The notes beneath the pieces were generated by a model. The model ran no database searches. It was not told where the DNA came from and saw nothing but the letters and a program-made list of their open reading frames with translations. Positions 35,782-43,580 of a stretch of 64,000 nucleotides of DNA are shown here, piece after piece. The position numbers and the translations under genes were made by a program. Each line of letters starts with the position of its first letter. Position 1 is the stretch's first letter. Origin of the DNA: Neobacillus thermocopriae (lineage in GTDB: Bacteria; Bacillota; Bacilli; Bacillales; Cytobacillaceae); the NCBI RefSeq assembly GCF_010975035.1, contig NZ_JAAIUV010000013.1, positions 27,879-91,878 on the forward strand, in the 5' to 3' direction.

Positions 35782-35818
35782 TATAAACTTTGTTTATTCG
35801 ATATACAAACTGTTAACA
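35782..35818. promoter_or_regulatory. Operator-like repeat A of the fossil xylose operon
   Basis: TATAAACTTTGTTTAT, a TCG centre, then ATACAAACTGTTAACA. The half-sites ACTTTGTTTAT and ATACAAACTG are nearly inverted and look like the AGTTTGTTT/ACAAACT halves of Bacillus XylR operators. The bases 35481-35781 contain no gene that I can support. Confidence 0.5.
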
Positions 35819-35923
35819 AAATAGTGACTTATAAAAAGAAATGATTGTGATTATGTTTAAATAAGTTACTTAATATTAATCTAATACCGGTAATTTATAT
35901 TCAGAAGAGAGTACTGTTTTAAC

Positions 35924-35973
35924 TATAAACTTGGTTTATTTGATATACAAACAAAGTAATAAGATGCTATAAT
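35924..35973 (+). promoter_or_regulatory. Operator-like repeat B overlapping a promoter (former xylA promoter)
   Basis: TATAAACTTGGTTTAT, TTG, ATACAAACAAAG repeats element A with four changes. It overlaps the -35 region of an extended -10 promoter, TGCTATAAT (TATAAT at 35968-35973). A repressor bound here would block RNA polymerase. Confidence 0.55.
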
Positions 35974-36026
35974 GAACCTAACAATAACAACCGCTTCATG
36001 ATATGGTCACCGCTATTTGTAATTTA

Positions 36027-36040
36027 TGAAAGCGTTATCA
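36027..36040 (+). promoter_or_regulatory. cre site (catabolite repression)
   Basis: TGAAAGCGTTATCA fits the CcpA consensus TGWAANCGNTNWCA at every position. It lies about 55 bases after the promoter, the usual roadblock position in Bacillus xyl operons. Confidence 0.75.
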
Positions 36041-36063
36041 ACTATTGGTAGAGGAATCTACAT

Positions 36064-36281
36064 ATGGCTTATTTCGAAACGATGAATCCAATCAAATACC
36101 TTAGCCGCTAGATACAGTTTAAATTGGTTTAAAGACCTAGTAGCAAAGGGAGAAGTGTTTGATGATTTTTAAAGTGAGGTGGTAAGTACCGGCTGGTACC
36201 AATGGCTTATTTTTCATGCTATTTATTGTGGGGGAAAGAATACCACATGCAGATTTGAATATTCGTGGAAGCTATAAATAA
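36064..36281 (+). pseudogene. Remnants of xylA (first codons) fused to pieces of xylB
   Basis: After GTAGAGGAATC, an ATG opens MAYFETMNPIKY, like the first residues of Bacillus xylose isomerase, then a stop. In another frame NTLAARYSLNWFKDLVAKG (36095-36151) resembles the TLAAGYSLNWFKD segment of xylulokinase. In a further frame PAGTNGLFF...VGERIPHADLNIRG (36189-36272) matches the FGGY-kinase motif usually read as GERTPHADxxIRG. The two xylB pieces are in the natural order and close to each other. So a deletion removed nearly all of xylA and the front of xylB, and frameshifts followed. The promoter, operator and cre site upstream are still present. Confidence 0.75.
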
Positions 36282-36428
36282 AAAGTAGTCACATAGTTAT
36301 GAAGTGGTTTCCAATAAGTAGCTTCATTCATTTGTTGGTTATAGACTTTTTTCAAAGAATCCATTTACTCATTTTCGCAGCTTTATCTTGAAAAGGGTTA
36401 AGAAAGTTTTTGAGGGAGTGTTCTCTCT

Positions 36429-37055
36429 ATGATTAATGAAATTCAAACACAAAAGAAGGTGGTGGCCATTACGTTTGATGATGGCCCCAATCCCATTTAC
36501 ACGCCTAAAGTATTAAAGATTTTTTCACAAGCAAAAGGAAAGGCAACCTTCTTTATGATAGGGGAACAAATGAGAAACTATCCTGAGCTTGTACAACAAG
36601 TGGCTGCTTTAGGCCATGAAATCGGAAATCATACTTATACTCATCAGAAGCTGTCTCTTTTAAGTTATGAGGATTGTTTATCAGAAATTGAAAAGACAGA
36701 AAGATTAATAGAAAAACTTATTGGAATAAAACCAACTGTATTTCGTCCTCCTTTTATGGATTATCATGAGGACATGGTTTCATTGCTTCAACAAAAAGGC
36801 TATACCATGATCGGAGCGCTTAATTTGATGGCACAAGATTGGGGGCAGCCAGGGGTCGATCACATCTTAAAGACTACGAGGAATGTCATAAAGAATGGCA
36901 GTATTTTGATTTTCCATGATGGTTATGGGAACCGTTCACAAACAATAAATGCGATCCAAATACTTGTTGCAGAGTTAAGGGAACAAGGCTATCAACTTCT
37001 AACTGTAAGCGAGTTACTTGATTTGGATAAAAAAGAGGAAGCAGAAGTTAAATAG
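36429..37055 (+). CDS. Polysaccharide deacetylase (NodB domain), no signal peptide
   Basis: 208 residues, a single NodB/CE4 domain. Catalytic and metal residues are present: TFDDGP (D17, D18), GNHTYTH (H68, H72), RPPFMDYHED (motif 3) and ILIFHDG (motif 5 His). It would remove acetyl groups from a glycan such as chitooligosaccharide, peptidoglycan or xylan. Most Bacillus relatives carry a signal peptide or membrane anchor. None is seen here; the protein starts MINEIQTQKKVVAITFDDGP, so it would be cytosolic, perhaps acting on an imported oligosaccharide. GAGGGAG precedes the ATG. Its terminator overlaps the 3' end of the next gene. Confidence 0.88.
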   Translation: MINEIQTQKKVVAITFDDGPNPIYTPKVLKIFSQAKGKATFFMIGEQMRNYPELVQQVAALGHEIGNHTYTHQKLSLLSYEDCLSEIEKTERLIEKLIGIKPTVFRPPFMDYHEDMVSLLQQKGYTMIGALNLMAQDWGQPGVDHILKTTRNVIKNGSILIFHDGYGNRSQTINAIQILVAELREQGYQLLTVSELLDLDKKEEAEVK

Positions 37056-37079
37056 TCTGTGCTTCCTTTTGTTTTTTTT
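37036..37079 (+). terminator. Terminator of the deacetylase, inside the 3' end of the DUF624 gene
   Basis: GGAAGCA pairs with TGCTTCC around a loop of about 15 bases, then TTTTGTTTTTTTT. Its reverse complement encodes the last residues of the converging gene. Confidence 0.75.
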
Positions 37080-37527
37080 CAATTTTTTGAAATGCCATAA
37101 TAAAAAATGAATTTTTAAACAGTTGAATAAATGTTACGTTGTAGTGAACGTAAACGGGGAAAATATACAAAACTGTCATTACAATGGCGAAAATTATAAG
37201 ATACAAAGGAATTTGAATACTCGCATTAACTTTTATAAAGTACAGATCTAAATATATAATACCTGCTAATAAAGCTAAGACAACTCCTAGACCATTACTC
37301 CTAAGAAACTCCTTTTTATAGGTACCCCAAAAGGTTTGAAAAATAGGAATGTCACTTTGGCCCATGAGCCATTTACGGATCACTGTAAACATTGCTACGG
37401 TTGATGGGCTAATCCCAAAGAGGATTAGTCCAAGGATAGTGAAGCCAATCCAAAGTATATTAAGAAAAGCAAACCTAGAAATCCATTCAGTTAAGGCATA
37501 TAGATGACTTATTGATCGTTTTTTCAT
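37048..37527 (-). CDS. DUF624 (YesL-like) membrane protein, probably truncated
   Basis: 159 residues with four membrane helices, starting MKKRSISHLYALTEWISRFAFLNILW. The family pattern GISPSTVAMFTVIRKWLMG and TFWGTYKKEFLRSNGLG identifies YesL-type proteins, which have about 200 residues and a fifth helix and sit beside YesMN systems and sugar ABC importers. Here the protein stops after helix 4, and the tail QKIEKKQKEAQTI is encoded by the reverse of the deacetylase terminator. The two genes overlap by eight bases tail to tail. This looks like a 3' truncation by deletion that joined the two genes. Function unknown; the family is linked to carbohydrate uptake. Confidence 0.75.
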   Translation of the reverse strand: MKKRSISHLYALTEWISRFAFLNILWIGFTILGLILFGISPSTVAMFTVIRKWLMGQSDIPIFQTFWGTYKKEFLRSNGLGVVLALLAGIIYLDLYFIKVNASIQIPLYLIIFAIVMTVLYIFPVYVHYNVTFIQLFKNSFFIMAFQKIEKKQKEAQTI

Positions 37528-37684
37528 TCCGAATTCCCTTCTTTATAGTGGTTACTATTAACAATTATAGAATATTAAATACATATTGAATATCAATAAA
37601 TATTGAAATTTACAGAAATTTTATATACTAAAATAATAATGCGTGAATAGTAGAGGAAAAAATAATTTTTTTAAGGGCGATGTT

Positions 37685-39454
37685 ATGTTTTTAAAATTAC
37701 AAAAATGGAACACCTTGAGGAATCAAATTCTTGTTGTATTTTTAACCGTTATGTTGATCGTTTTAGTGATTGTTAGTTTTATTACGTTTAATAGGGTGTC
37801 CGCATTGTTAAAAAACAATGCGGAAAAACAAATTTATCAGACTGCTGTTGAGGCAAATGGTAGATTGGAATCTTTATATAAACAGATAAGTACAAGTTCG
37901 AAATTGGTCATGACTAACGATTCGATTCAAAGGACTTTAATAAAAGCAAATCAAGGTTATTCTATCCCTTTTTCTGAACGTCAACAATTGGAAAGGATCA
38001 TAAATACCATTCAGGCAAATACAGATGGAATTTTTTCCTTTGAGATTTATAAGGATACTAAGAACCGATTAATCCCATTAGATGACACGAATTTAGTTAC
38101 GATAATTGACAAAAAATGGATTAAGCGAGCTGATGATGCGAATGGTAGACTGGTTTGGATTGGTGACGACCCGCGTAACTCCGATAACATACTTGCGCTT
38201 AGGCGAATCAACCTTATCAATCGGGGGTTTGAGAGTGGTGGTTATTTACTGATTAGTATATATCGGGACTATCTTCAGTTTGTCGACCCAGATGAAACAA
38301 ACATAGAAAATCAGTATTCCATATTATTAGATCATGATTTAAAACCGATTTTATCGAATTATAATCAATCTTTGGACCCCATTATAAAAAATGTTGGGCC
38401 TATAATGACATTAAACCAACAGGAGTATATGGTGACAAAACAAAGGTCAAATGAAACTGGGTGGACACTTGTTATTTTAACACCAGTTAAAGCGCTTACG
38501 GAAGGAATCAGTGTATTGCGTACAGGAATTATGATTGCAGGGATCATTGGATTTATTATTTTTTTGGTTAGTACACTTTTTCTATCCACTTATATTACAA
38601 GACCAATTATTAAATTAACAGAAACGATGCAGCGGGCCAGTGCTGGCTCATTAACGATGAACCCTCATGTTGCTGCTGTCCATGAAATCAGTGAACTGAA
38701 TAGTACGTATAATCAGCTGGTAAAAGAAACGAACCATCTAATTAAAATGGTCTATCAAAAAGAAATAACACGAAGCCGAAGTGAATTAAAAGCATTACAA
38801 GCACAAATTAATCCACATTTTCTTTTTAATACTTTAGATGCCCTTAAGTGGGCTCTTGAAGATAAAGGAGAGGAAGAGTTGGCAGAGTTTGTTGTTGCGA
38901 TGTCAAACTTGTTTCGTTATACGATCACTAAGCAAACTGATGGGGATTGGGTTCCGATCAAAGATGAAATTGAACATATTGAAAATTATATGGAAATAAT
39001 GAAGATGCGTTTTGGCAATCAATTAAACTGGCAGCTTAACATGCCTCCTGAAATAGAAAGAATTAAAATTCCAAAATTATTAATTCAGCCATTGGTTGAG
39101 AATGCAGTCCTTCACGGAGCAGGGAATACAGTTAAGCCATGTACAATATCGGTGTCTATTCGACCTGTGGAAGATGGGGAACACCTACAAATCTGTGTGG
39201 AAGATGACGGCCCGGGAATAAATCAGGATAAGTTAATCACTATTAAACAGGCTATGCGGTCAGGGGGAGTCATGTCAAAAAAAGGTAATGGAATGGCCAT
39301 CTTCAATGTGCACAAACGCTTGGAATTATATTATCAAAAAAGTGGGCTTACGATTGTGAGTGAAGAAAATAGAGGGACAGAGGTTTCGTTTATCATACCA
39401 GTGAAGGGGGAAGAAAACCATGTTGAATACGAAAACCATTTTAATCGTGGATGA
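37685..39454 (+). CDS. Sensor histidine kinase, YesM family
   Basis: 589 residues. Membrane helix 1 (about 15-35), an extracytoplasmic sensor region of ~240 residues, membrane helix 2 (about 280-302), HAMP (TYITRPIIKLTETMQR), then the LytS/YesM-type kinase: His box LQAQINPHFLFNTLDALKWA, ATPase N box LIQPLVENAVLHGAG and G boxes EDDGPGIN and GNGMAIFNVHKRL. It probably senses an extracellular oligosaccharide and phosphorylates the overlapping response regulator. The ATG at 37685 (MFLKLQKW) has AAGGGCG upstream and fits the family N-terminus; a GTG 14 codons earlier is possible. Context with the ABC importer and GH43 enzyme supports sugar sensing. Confidence 0.9.
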   Translation: MFLKLQKWNTLRNQILVVFLTVMLIVLVIVSFITFNRVSALLKNNAEKQIYQTAVEANGRLESLYKQISTSSKLVMTNDSIQRTLIKANQGYSIPFSERQQLERIINTIQANTDGIFSFEIYKDTKNRLIPLDDTNLVTIIDKKWIKRADDANGRLVWIGDDPRNSDNILALRRINLINRGFESGGYLLISIYRDYLQFVDPDETNIENQYSILLDHDLKPILSNYNQSLDPIIKNVGPIMTLNQQEYMVTKQRSNETGWTLVILTPVKALTEGISVLRTGIMIAGIIGFIIFLVSTLFLSTYITRPIIKLTETMQRASAGSLTMNPHVAAVHEISELNSTYNQLVKETNHLIKMVYQKEITRSRSELKALQAQINPHFLFNTLDALKWALEDKGEEELAEFVVAMSNLFRYTITKQTDGDWVPIKDEIEHIENYMEIMKMRFGNQLNWQLNMPPEIERIKIPKLLIQPLVENAVLHGAGNTVKPCTISVSIRPVEDGEHLQICVEDDGPGINQDKLITIKQAMRSGGVMSKKGNGMAIFNVHKRLELYYQKSGLTIVSEENRGTEVSFIIPVKGEENHVEYENHFNRG

Positions 39455-40208
39455 CGAACCAAGAACTCGGCAAGGATTGAAAAAATATTTGGAAACATGG
39501 GCAAATGGAAATTATCAAATATTTACCTCATCTAATGGAGAAGAAGCTATTAAATTGATGAAACAGCATAAAGTTCATATTCTGATCACAGATATCAGAA
39601 TGCCGGAGATTACGGGACTTCAAATGTTAAGAATGGCAAAAGAACAGTGTATTTTTCCTGTTATCATTGTCATTTCAGCATATTCAGAGTTTGAATATGC
39701 TCAGGAAGCCCTTCGTCTAGGGGTGATTAATTATTTGCTAAAACCAATTAGTAAAAAGGCATTGATAGAAGCTGTGGAAGTTGCCATAAAAGAGGTAGAG
39801 AAAAAAGAGAGGGCTGGATTAATTGAAAAAGTGGTAGATACAAAACTCGTAAATACTAATATTCAAAACCTATCAAATAGAGAGCCAATACGGGAGGCAA
39901 TCGATTATATTAACAAACATTTAAATAACGATTTAACTCAAAAAGAAGTAGCGGATTATGTTCATTTAAATCCAAGCTATTTTAGCTCACTGTTTAAAGA
40001 ACATATGAAACTAACCTTTAGTGAATATGTAACCCGTCGAAGAATCCAGAGGGCAAAAGAATTATTAATGACTACTAATCTTCCAATAAACGATATTGCT
40101 GAAGAATCGGGCTATAAGACGGCAAAATATTTTATCAAGATTTTTAGAGAATTAGAGGGAATGACACCAAGTGCCTACCGGAAAAACAATAGTGAAAGGG
40201 TTTTCTAA
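39420..40208 (+). CDS. AraC-type response regulator, YesN family
   Basis: 262 residues. The receiver domain (about 1-125) has acidic D11-D12, phospho-acceptor D58 in LITDIRMPE, and K108 in YLLKPI. A short linker leads to two AraC helix-turn-helices (ADYVHLNPSYFSSLFKEHM and INDIAEESGYKTAKYFIKIF) with the C-terminal signature FRELEGMTPSAYRK. It starts inside the kinase gene (35-base overlap), so the pair is translationally coupled. It probably activates the downstream solute-binding protein operon. The linker is shorter than in long YesN proteins. Confidence 0.92.
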   Translation: MLNTKTILIVDDEPRTRQGLKKYLETWANGNYQIFTSSNGEEAIKLMKQHKVHILITDIRMPEITGLQMLRMAKEQCIFPVIIVISAYSEFEYAQEALRLGVINYLLKPISKKALIEAVEVAIKEVEKKERAGLIEKVVDTKLVNTNIQNLSNREPIREAIDYINKHLNNDLTQKEVADYVHLNPSYFSSLFKEHMKLTFSEYVTRRRIQRAKELLMTTNLPINDIAEESGYKTAKYFIKIFRELEGMTPSAYRKNNSERVF

Positions 40209-40314
40209 AAAAAGTGGAATTTTCCCTAATGGTTGTGACCTATTTTTCAGAACTATCTGAATGTAGACTATGAATAGAAGGAAAAATGAGAAAAGATCAT
40301 AGGGGGAATTATCA

Positions 40315-41637
40315 TTGTTAAAAAAGAAAACGGTTGCAACCTTTGTCTCTGCCATATTGGTTGGTTTGTTGGCCCTTGCGGGATGTTCTTCCTCAAGCTC
40401 TACTAAAGAAAGCGATGCAGATGGTAAAAAAGTAATAAAATTTATGCATTTGTGGCCGGAAGGAAGCTCGAAAGCCCAATTCTCCATTGTAAAAGACGTA
40501 ATCGATGAGTATGAAAAAGAACACAAAGATATAGACATCCAAACGGAAATTTTAAACCCAGATCAATATAGAGAAAAGTTGAAGGTTTTAGCTTCTTCGA
40601 ATGAACTTCCTGATATTGGAATGACTTGGTCAGATGGTTTTATAAAACCTTATGTTGAAGGAAACATGTTAGCACCATTGGACGATATCGTTGAAAAAGA
40701 TCCAGATCTGAAAGATTCGTTTATCCCTGGCGTGAAAGAATCCTATGCAGTTGATGGTAAAACATATGGTCTTCCACTAGAACTAAACATTTCTTATGTG
40801 TTTTATAATAAAGAAATTTTCGAAAAATATAACCTTGAAGTTCCAAAAACATTTAAAGAGTATAAAAATGTGGTGAAAATCTTAACAGATAATGGAGTGA
40901 TTCCTGCAACTGTAGGGGCAAAAGATGGTTGGCCGGCATCTTTCTGGTTTATGTATCTGGCAGACCGGATTGGTGGGTCTACGATTTTAACAGATGTCAT
41001 TAAAGGAAAAGCAAAATTTGATGATCCTACCATCCTAAAAGCAGCGGAAGAAGTACAAAATCTTGTAGATATGGGCGGTTTTGTTAAAGGGGCAAGCGCA
41101 TTATCGAATGATGAAGCAAAAGGTTATTTTATGAATGAGCAGGCAGCCATGTTCTTAACAGCAACTTGGGAATTACCTAACTATACAACCAGTCCTGATG
41201 TGCCACAAGAATTCAAAGATAAGATCGGTTACTTCAAATTCCCGATTTATGAGGGAGGAAAAGGAACAGACATTAATAGCTATGTTGGCGGCCCGGGTGT
41301 TGGTTTATTCGTTGCAAAAGATTCGAAAGTTCAAAAAGAAGCAAAAGATTTTGTAGGCTACCTTATAAAAAGATGGGGAGAAAAATCAGTGATCGATGCT
41401 GGTGTCATTCCAGCAACAAAGGTAGACACATCTAGTATGGACTTATCTCCAATGTACATTGAAATCTTAAAGGATTTGAGTGAAGCATCTAATGTGACAA
41501 CATATTTTGATACTCAGGCCAGCCCGGCTGTAGCTGAATTACACCATGATTTAGTAACGGCTCTATTTGGTAAACAAGTGAATCCAAAAGAATTCGTCAA
41601 ACAACATGTGGATGAACTTGCAAAGGAGCAGAAGTAA
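40315..41637 (+). CDS. ABC sugar importer, solute-binding lipoprotein
   Basis: 440 residues. The lipobox LLALAGC puts the lipidated Cys at residue 24, followed by a Ser-rich linker. The rest is an extracellular family-1 solute-binding fold (FMHLWPEGSSKAQFSIVKD, GKTYGLPLELNISYVFYNKE, MNEQAAMFLTATWELPNY). It captures a sugar or oligosaccharide for the two permeases that follow. The start is TTG at 40315 after AGGGGGAA. Its expression is probably driven by the YesMN pair upstream. The ligand is unknown; GH43 downstream suggests xylo- or arabino-oligosaccharides. Confidence 0.92.
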   Translation: MLKKKTVATFVSAILVGLLALAGCSSSSSTKESDADGKKVIKFMHLWPEGSSKAQFSIVKDVIDEYEKEHKDIDIQTEILNPDQYREKLKVLASSNELPDIGMTWSDGFIKPYVEGNMLAPLDDIVEKDPDLKDSFIPGVKESYAVDGKTYGLPLELNISYVFYNKEIFEKYNLEVPKTFKEYKNVVKILTDNGVIPATVGAKDGWPASFWFMYLADRIGGSTILTDVIKGKAKFDDPTILKAAEEVQNLVDMGGFVKGASALSNDEAKGYFMNEQAAMFLTATWELPNYTTSPDVPQEFKDKIGYFKFPIYEGGKGTDINSYVGGPGVGLFVAKDSKVQKEAKDFVGYLIKRWGEKSVIDAGVIPATKVDTSSMDLSPMYIEILKDLSEASNVTTYFDTQASPAVAELHHDLVTALFGKQVNPKEFVKQHVDELAKEQK

Positions 41638-41659
41638 AACAGCTTAGGTAAAAACAGAG

Positions 41660-41686
41660 TAGAGGGTATATTCGTTATACCCTCTA
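41660..41686 (+). other. Intercistronic hairpin between the binding protein and permease genes
   Basis: TAGAGGGTATA and TATACCCTCTA form a perfect 11-bp stem with loop TTCGT. There is no T-run. Such hairpins stabilise binding-protein mRNA 3' ends or attenuate read-through into permease genes. Confidence 0.7.
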
Positions 41687-41722
41687 TCACTTTAACCACT
41701 TTTCGTTGAAGGGAGTATGAAT

Positions 41723-42601
41723 ATGAAAAGTGTAATGTCAAATAAATGGGTAATCAGCCTTTATGTACTTCCATCTTTAATTCTTATTCTCCTATTAATT
41801 TATATACCTATTTTCTTAACTGGCTATTATGGATTAATGGACTGGAATGGTATCGGTCAAATGAAATTTATCGGTTTAGAAAACTATATCGAGTTAGTTC
41901 AGGACAAAAAGTTTTGGCAAAGTACTTGGCATTCCCTGTTACTTGGTATTTTTTCTACATTAAGTTTAGTTGGTTATTTAATTTTATCTTTGATCTTAGC
42001 TAGCAAGATTAAAGGTGCCAATGTTTTAAGGAAAATCTACTTAATCCCGATGCTGTTGTCCTCAGTCGCCATAGGTCAGCTTTGGGCAAAAATTTTTGAC
42101 CCGACGAACGGTATGCTCAATAGATTACTAGTATTGCTCGGTGTTGAAAATCCTCCGCTTTGGCTTGCTGATTCTAATATTGTTTTATATGCCCTCTTTA
42201 TTCCAATCGTATGGCAATACGCGGGATTCTACATCATTATTTTCTACGCTGCATTAAAAAATGTTCCGGAAGAACTGATCGAAGCAGCAAAAATTGACGG
42301 AGCATCTCCGATTCAAATTGCTTATAAAATCAAGGTACCTTTAATTGCAGGGGTCATCAAGGTTATGGTCATCCTGGCAATTGTTGGTTCATTAAAATAC
42401 TTCGACTTAATTTTCGTGTTAACTGGTGGCGGGCCTAATGGTGCGAGTGAAGTGATGGCATCCTACATGTATACAGAAGCATTCAACAAATACAACTTCG
42501 GCTATGGAAGTGCCATTGGTTTTGGTTTGTTAGTCATCTGTCTTGTTATGACTTGGATCATTCAAAAACTGCTATCTTCTAAAGAGAATGTGGACTTTTA
42601 A
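41723..42601 (+). CDS. ABC sugar importer, permease 1 (MalF/UgpA type)
   Basis: 292 residues, six membrane helices. The conserved EAA loop reads EELIEAAKIDGASPIQIAYKIKVPLI, which contacts the ATPase. The ATG at 41723 is seven bases from AAGGGAG; the ATG two codons earlier is on that site. It works with the next gene as the membrane channel. No ATPase gene is found in the cluster, as in many Bacillus sugar importers that share the MsmX ATPase. Confidence 0.92.
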   Translation: MKSVMSNKWVISLYVLPSLILILLLIYIPIFLTGYYGLMDWNGIGQMKFIGLENYIELVQDKKFWQSTWHSLLLGIFSTLSLVGYLILSLILASKIKGANVLRKIYLIPMLLSSVAIGQLWAKIFDPTNGMLNRLLVLLGVENPPLWLADSNIVLYALFIPIVWQYAGFYIIIFYAALKNVPEELIEAAKIDGASPIQIAYKIKVPLIAGVIKVMVILAIVGSLKYFDLIFVLTGGGPNGASEVMASYMYTEAFNKYNFGYGSAIGFGLLVICLVMTWIIQKLLSSKENVDF

Positions 42602-42618
42602 TATGGGGAGTGAAAAGG

Positions 42619-43512
42619 ATGAGTAAAATTGTAGTAGAAACAAAAAAAACAACCCTGTCAGCTTCCTATAAAACTAGTAAATCACTAGTTAATAGAATTG
42701 GATACGGACTTTTGTACTTTGTTCTAGGTGTAATTGCGATTATTCAAATTTACCCGTTGGTGTGGTTATTCTTGTTTTCTTTAAAAACTAATCAAGAGGT
42801 TTTTGGAAAGTCTCCATTTGCACTTCCAGAAGATCCACAATGGGGGAATTATGTAAAGGCTTGGACTACAGGTCACATCGATATTTACTTCTTTAACAGT
42901 GTATTGTACACCGTCGTGGCAGTCGTACTTACCGTTATTTTAGCTAGTTTTGTCACTTTTGCGATTACAAGGATGCAATGGAAGTTAAGTGGATTCGTAT
43001 TAGGATTGTTTATGGCAGGATATATGATTCCACTACATTCAACCTTAATTCCATTATTCAATTTCTTTAAAACTGCTAATCTCATTGATAATCCCGTTTC
43101 TGTTATTTTATCCTATGTCGCGTTTAATTTACCTATTACCATTATGATTCTAACGGGATTTTACAAAACACTACCAAGGGAAATTGAAGAAGCAGCAGTG
43201 ATGGATGGATGCTCTATTCATAGAATTTTCTTCCAGATTACATTACCAATGACAGTACCAGTCCTGTCGACGACTATTATTATTAACATGATCTATAACT
43301 GGAATGAATTTGTATTCGTTAATACCTTTCTTAGTTCTGACAAATGGAAAACGATCACAGTTGGGGTTAATAACTTTGTGGGACAATATTTAACTGATTG
43401 GGGAGCAATTGGTGCAACATTAATGATTAGTATCATACCAGTTTTAATCGCTTATTTCCTTTTAAGTGACCGAATTGTTGAAGGAATAGCAGCAGGGTCT
43501 GTTAAAGGATAA
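42619..43512 (+). CDS. ABC sugar importer, permease 2 (MalG/UgpE type)
   Basis: 297 residues, six membrane helices. The EAA loop reads REIEEAAVMDGCSIHRIFFQITLPM. The helix-1 region IYPLVWLFLFSLKTNQE and the C-terminal SDRIVEGIAAGSVKG are typical MalG-type ends. The ATG at 42619 lies eight bases from GGGGAG; a GTG three codons earlier is on that site. It starts 17 bases after permease 1 and is co-transcribed with it. Confidence 0.92.
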   Translation: MSKIVVETKKTTLSASYKTSKSLVNRIGYGLLYFVLGVIAIIQIYPLVWLFLFSLKTNQEVFGKSPFALPEDPQWGNYVKAWTTGHIDIYFFNSVLYTVVAVVLTVILASFVTFAITRMQWKLSGFVLGLFMAGYMIPLHSTLIPLFNFFKTANLIDNPVSVILSYVAFNLPITIMILTGFYKTLPREIEEAAVMDGCSIHRIFFQITLPMTVPVLSTTIIINMIYNWNEFVFVNTFLSSDKWKTITVGVNNFVGQYLTDWGAIGATLMISIIPVLIAYFLLSDRIVEGIAAGSVKG

Positions 43513-43580
43513 TGCTTTTTCATTTTCAATAACACAAAGGGGAAATAAGGATGTACCACCTACTTAAGGGAGAGATATAG

